From Poa pratensis (lineage: Eukaryota; Streptophyta; Magnoliopsida; Poales; Poaceae): a stretch of 64,000 nt of DNA. Both the position numbers and the translations under genes were made by a program. Below, one piece after another: positions 59,820 to 64,000 of this stretch; the first letter of the stretch is position 1; each line of letters opens with the position of its first letter. The stretch covers positions 17,722,785 through 17,786,784 of the forward strand of contig CAMZMU010000123.1 in assembly GCA_947311845.1 (NCBI GenBank). Reading direction: 5' to 3'. A model generated the notes under the pieces. The model worked only from the letters and a program-made list of their open reading frames with translations, did not search any database and was not told the origin of the DNA.

Positions 59820-60430
59820 CGAAGCTCTGATCAGAGATTACACCCTCAAAAAGGTGTTCATGGATGGGGCAGTGGCATTAACATCATCTTTGTCGACACC
59901 CTCAGAAGGATAAACAGACCAACGACGGACTTGGCGGCGTCAGAGACCACCTTCCACGGCATAGTACCAGGGCAAGCAGTCACGCCCATGGGAACGATCA
60001 CACTCGACGTCATCTTTGGCACACCCGAAAACTTCAAGAGGGAGTCGATCGACTTTGAGGTAGTCGACTGGAAGTCGCAGTACCACGTGATACTCGGGCG
60101 CCCAACCTTCGCCAGATTCATGGCGATACCTCACTACGCCTACCTCATGCTCAAGATGCCTGGACCCAAGGGCGTCATCACGGTGCACGGCGACTTCGAC
60201 CGCTCCAACAGCTGCGACCGCGAGTTCAGCAAGATCTCTGAGTTCTTCGGAGTCGAGAGCACTTCGAGGCAATGGCAGTCGACAACGACAAGACCATCTT
60301 CCCAGCCCGCAAGAAACCAGCCAAGGACGCTGCCTTCAACGCGGCTGACGACACAACGACCCATCAGGTCCATCCGACTGACGCCAGCAAGACGGTCAAA
60401 GTATCGTCGAGTCTGACTCCCGCATAGGAA
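59820..60430 (+). pseudogene. Gypsy aspartic protease
   Basis: The active-site region VFMDG lies at about 59856, where the frame is shifted by one base; the following GSGINI-type segment is read one frame over. Downstream FEVVDWKSQYHVILGRPTFA is the family-typical second conserved block. The frame ends at a stop near 60425. Confidence 0.8.
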
Positions 60431-60431
60431 G

Positions 60432-61690
60432 GCGCGCTCGTCGAGTTTCTACGTGAGAACTGGAGAATCTTCGCATGGCAACCCTCTGACATGCCAGGAA
60501 TACCCAGGAACCTCGCCGAGCACACCTTAAAAGTCCACAAGGACGCCAGACCCGTCAAACAGGCCATGCGACGCTTTTCCGGGACCAAGCGAGACGAAAT
60601 CAGCAGGGAAATCGATCGACTGCTGAATGCCAAGTTCATCCGAGAATCAAGGACTCGGACTGGGTCGCTAACCCAGTCCTAGTGGAGAAGAAGAAGACGA
60701 AGAAGCTCCGCATGTGCGTCGACTTCACCGCCCTCAACAAATGCTGCCCCAAGGACCATTTCCCGCTCCCGCGGATAGATCAGATCATCGACTCGACTGC
60801 AGGCGCCATGTACCAGCGCACAATGCAAGCATGCCTCAAAGGGCTCATCGGGCAGATCATCCAAGTCTACGTCGACGACATCGTCGTCACCACCCGCAAG
60901 GAGGACACCCTCATCGCCGACCTCCGCAAGGTCTTCGCTGCCCTCGACGAGTATCAGATCAAGCTGAACCCAGACAAGCGTGTCTTCGGCGTGCCAGCCG
61001 GAGAACTGCTTGGGTACCTCGTCTCTGCAAGAGGAATCGAAGCCAACCCTGAGAAGGTGCAAAACATACTCGCAATGCCAGCACCGACCAAGCTTCACGA
61101 GGTGCAACGCCTAGCCGGCCGAGTCGCAGCTCTCAGCCGGTTCATAAGTAAGTTGGGAGAAAAGGCCCTGCCTTTCTACCAACTGATGAAAAAGACAGAC
61201 AAGTTCGAGTGGACAGAAGAAGCACAAGCTGCGTTCGACCAACTCAAGAAAACACTCACGACTTCCCCAGTACTGGTGGCTCCACTGGAGAACGAGCCGC
61301 TATACCTCTACGTGTCAGCCACAAACAGGGTGGTCAGCACGGTACTCGTAGTCGAACGAGAAGAAGGGCACAGCCACCCTGTACAGCGACCTGTCTACTA
61401 CCTCAGCGAGGTGCTGACCCTGTCCAAGCAGCGCTACCCGCACTACCAGAAGCTGGCCTACGGAGTTTTCATGACTTCAAGGAAAGTAATCCATTACTTC
61501 TCTGAGCACCCGATCACGGTGGTAAGCTCCTCCGGGCTCTCCAACATCCTGACCAACCAATGCGCGACAGGACGAGTCGCTAAGTGGGTCGTCGAGCTAG
61601 GACCCTGGGGGCTGAAGTACGCTCACCGAAGTCAATCAAGGCCCAAGTGCTCCAGAATTCACCACCGAGTGGATAGAGGCCCAGCTGCCA
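60432..61690 (+). pseudogene. Gypsy reverse transcriptase and RNase H with internal deletion
   Basis: Begins ALVEFLRENWRIFAWQPSDM. A one-base shift lies near 60644. The fingers motif KLRMCVDFTALNKCCPKDHF is present, but at about 60798-60808 the sequence jumps from DSTAG directly to AMYQRTMQACLKG, so roughly 50 residues of the palm, including the first catalytic aspartate, are missing in frame. The VYVDDIVV box remains, followed by the thumb and RNase H (FEWTEEAQAAFDQLKKTL, YPHYQKLAYGVF). This copy cannot make active reverse transcriptase. Confidence 0.88.
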
Positions 61691-63486
61691 GATGTCCCCG
61701 ACCTGTCCAACGCATGGACAATGTACTTCGACGGCTCAAAAAAGTTCAGATCAGCCGGGGCAGGAGTCATCCTCATCTCCCCCAAAGGAGACAAGCTGAA
61801 GTACGTGCTACAGATGGACTTCCCAACACCTTCCAACAACGAGGCTGAGTACGAAGCCCTAATCCATGGCATGCGAATGGCCAAGAACTGCGGCGCCACT
61901 CACCTCATGATCTACGGCGACTCCTACCTCGTCGTGCAGCAAACCATGAAGGCCTGTGATGCCATCGCCGACAACATGATCGCCTACAGAGACCTGTACA
62001 ACCAGCTGGAGGGCACCTTCGACGGCTGCGAGTTGCGACACATCAGCCGCGAAAGCAACGAGGAAGCCGACGCCCTCGCCAACCTGGGCTCAGACAAGGC
62101 GCAGGTGCCACCCGGCGTCTTCCTTGAGCGCATCATGCAGCGGTCCGTCAAACTTCGACCAACGCCCGGACCCTCCACACCATCAACGAGCACCGCCGAC
62201 CCGCCAGGCGAAGAGAAGGAACCAATGGAGGTTCTGCTAGTCGAGCCCACCTGGACGAGCCCATATCTGGCGTACATGCTGCACCAGAGACTGCCAGTCA
62301 ACTCAGTCGAAGCCAAGCACATTATTCGCCGTTCGAAAGGCTTCACCATCATCAAGGGGGAGCTATACAAGCGAAGCATCTCAGGAGTACTCCAAAGGTG
62401 CGTCGACCCAGTCGACGGTCAAGCCATCTTACTCGAGATCCACGCTGGCATCTGCGGGCACCACGCCAGCAGTAGAGCCTTAGTGGCCAAAGCTCTACGA
62501 GCCGGATTCTACTGGCCCACCGCAATGCAAGACGCAGAAGAACTCGTGAGGAAATGCCTCGGCTGCCAGGAGTTCGCCAACAAACCGCACGCGCCAGCTT
62601 CAGCATTAAAGACCATCCCACTTGCCTGGCCCTTCGCTCAATGGGGGCTCGACATGGTGGGTCCACTCAAGAAGTCCTCGCCAGGAGGACACACGCATCT
62701 CTTGGTGGCAGTCGACAAGTTCACGAAGTGGATCGAAGCCGTGCCTATCATAAGTTCGACTGCATCCTCAGCAGTTAACTTCATCAGGTCCATCATCTTC
62801 AGGTTCGGGGTGCCGAACAGCATCATCACCGACAACGGCACGAACTTCACAGCCGAAGAATTCAAGGACTTCTGCTCGGAACAAGGCATCAAGCTTAACT
62901 ACGCATCAGTCTCGCACCCGCAATCCAATGGCAAGTCGAAAAATCCAATGGTTTAGTCTGCAGGGGTATCAAGAAGCGCCTGCGAGTACCATTGAAGCGC
63001 GCCGCAGGTGCCTGGGTCGAGGAGCTGCCGTCTGTACTGTGGAGCCTGCGCACTACACCAAACAGATCCACTCAGTACACGCCATTCTTCATGGTCTACG
63101 GCGCAGAAGCAGTCATGCCATGCGACATCAAGTTCGATGCACCCCGAGTGGTGGCCTACGACGAGTCCGAGGCAGAAGAAGCACTCGAGGATGACATGGA
63201 TACCCTGGACGAAGCACGCGACATCGCCCTTACCCGCACAGCCGTGTATCAGCAAGACTTACGCAACTATCACGGACGGCGACTGCGGCCCAGAGCGTTC
63301 ATCCCCGGAGACCTTGTCCTCCGCCTAAAACAGAAGAAGGTGCACAAGCTAGCCTCCCCCTGGGAAGGTCCATACGTCGTGACAGAGGCAATTGGCGGCG
63401 GAGCTTACCGCCTGAAGGACTCGAAGACAGGGACAGTCTGCAGCAACCCGTGGAACGTGGTGCAACTGCGCCGCTTCTACGCCTAA
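61690..63486 (+). pseudogene. Gypsy second RNase H and integrase
   Basis: The archaeal-type second RNase H starts near 61709 (WTMYFDGSKKFRSAGAGVIL) and includes NNEAEYEALIHGMRMAK, YGDSYLVVQQ and ESNEEADALANLGS. The integrase zinc finger has HH...CLGC at ~62460-62565, with core aspartates in GLDMVGP and ITDNGTNF. A one-base shift near 62930 breaks the frame just before the catalytic glutamate. The C-terminal part resumes at 62992 (VEELPSVLWSLRTTPNRSTQ) and ends at 63486. No chromodomain is present, consistent with Tat. Confidence 0.88.
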
Positions 63487-63619
63487 TCGACTCCCCCTTG
63501 TAACAAAGTGTACCATCTCAAGAAGCGGCAGGTCCCAGACGCACTCTTTCCCTTACCAGGGTACCTGAGGGACTGGAAGGGTTTTAATGAGGCGGCCTGC
63601 TCGCAAAAATCAATGAAGT

Positions 63620-63985
63620 GATTTATGGAACAAGCTCTCCCCTTTACTTTTTTAGTCAGCCCCCTGTATGGCGCAGCCCCCGAGTGCGTCGGGTGACGGC
63701 CTAGGCTTGACTTAGACCTGTGCGACCGAGGATTTATGGAACAAGCTCTCCCCTTTACTTTCTAAGTCAAGCCTAGGCCGTCACCCGACGCACTCGGGGG
63801 CTCCGCCATACAGGTCACTCGCAAAATCCTCGGCCGCCACCCGAAGCACTCGGGGGCTGCGCCGCACAGGTCTAAGTCAAGCCTAGGCCGTCACCCGACG
63901 CACTCGGGGGCTGCGCCGCACAGGTTTAACTCAAAATCCTAGGCCGCACTCGATCCGCTCGGGGGCTGCGCCATACAGGTTTACA
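63620..63985. repeat. Direct and inverted repeats downstream of Gypsy integrase
   Basis: A ~60-bp unit built on GCCTAGGCCGTCACCCGACG plus CACTCGGGGGCTGCGCC occurs once inverted (about 63660-63715) and about four times forward (63764-63981). The phrase GGAACAAGCTCTCCCCTTTA occurs twice, at 63627 and 63737. The first inverted and first forward units could form a long hairpin with a ~50-nt loop. Confidence 0.8.
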
Positions 63986-64000
63986 GACGTCCACAAGATA

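Larger units (their letters stand above)
33912..64000 (-). mobile_element. SIRE/Maximus-type Copia retrotransposon, minus strand, extends past the window
   Basis: On the minus strand the order is gag (54416-56409), protease, integrase, reverse transcriptase, RNase H (to 51071), an extra envelope-position ORF (48471-49855), polypurine tract and 3' LTR (48012 to 33912). A gene between RNase H and the 3' LTR, a long coiled-coil gag and a polypurine tract AAAAAGGGGGAGAT mark the SIRE lineage. The 3' LTR is split by an Athila-like element and gag is split by a Tat-type Gypsy element. The element's 5' LTR would be beyond 64000. The left target duplication should be TCTCT (33907-33911). Confidence 0.88.
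56410..64000 (+). mobile_element. Tat-type Ty3/Gypsy retrotransposon, plus strand, 3' end beyond the window
   Basis: Inserted in the SIRE gag; the left target duplication should be GCGGT (56405-56409). Order: 454-bp LTR, primer site, gag, protease, reverse transcriptase, RNase H, a second RNase H, integrase, then a 3' region of inverted and direct repeats. The extra RNase H before integrase is the Tat-lineage hallmark. Coding sequence has several one-base shifts and an internal reverse-transcriptase deletion. The 3' LTR is not reached. Confidence 0.9.

Overview
The window is nuclear DNA of a grass, most likely a Pooideae/Triticeae-type genome. The evidence is GC-rich 5' gene ends, canonical plant introns, Stowaway and PIF/Harbinger elements, and a large nest of Copia and Gypsy LTR retrotransposons of families typical of cereals. 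No prokaryotic-style operon, CRISPR array or organellar sequence is present. The species cannot be fixed from the sequence alone.

Gene island, about 1-18 kb. From left to right: (i) a broken mTERF copy split by a 1.29-kb Pack-MULE, followed by an intact single-exon mTERF paralogue (2747-3817); the two share 3' flanks, so this is a tandem duplication. (ii) The chloroplast ATP synthase delta-subunit gene (6298-7050) with a TATA box. (iii) Two tRNA-Trp(CCA) genes with a decayed third copy between them. (iv) A PPR gene matching the EMB2453/PPR5 family (9481-11282, one intron). (v) On the minus strand, a TRM9-type tRNA wobble-uridine methyltransferase (two exons, 12712-14486). (vi) On the minus strand, a membrane-anchored ubiquitin-fold (MUB) gene (three exons, 15519-17930). 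Several of these serve organelle or tRNA biology, but nothing shows that they are co-regulated. The PPR and TRM9 genes are convergent and separated by a 393-bp tandem duplication. Each carries a single-base frameshift in otherwise conserved coding sequence.

Transposon block, about 18.4-64 kb. A PIF/Harbinger element (18422-20733) has its transposase split by a LINE-like insert. A MULE-type MITE and a Stowaway end follow. A 5'-truncated plus-strand Copia element (from about 21.8 kb) is interrupted in its integrase by a degenerate minus-strand Copia (22909-30886). Its 3' LTR is interrupted by a minus-strand SIRE/Maximus-type Copia (33912 to beyond the window). The SIRE 3' LTR is split by a 12.8-kb pol-less Athila-like Gypsy element (34231-47060), which contains a Helitron (38954-42964). 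The SIRE gag is split by a Tat-type Gypsy element (56410 to beyond 64000). Target-site duplications and rejoined reading frames support most of these nesting steps.

Most notable observations: the four-level nest; a SIRE envelope-position ORF preceded by a possible splice acceptor; two arrays of an 11-bp GGAASTTCC-type palindrome in the SIRE element; the Pack-MULE carrying a PPR fragment; and a striking excess of one-base losses in host genes and elements alike. That excess may be a consensus artefact, and it matters for deciding whether the two frameshifted host genes are really dead.
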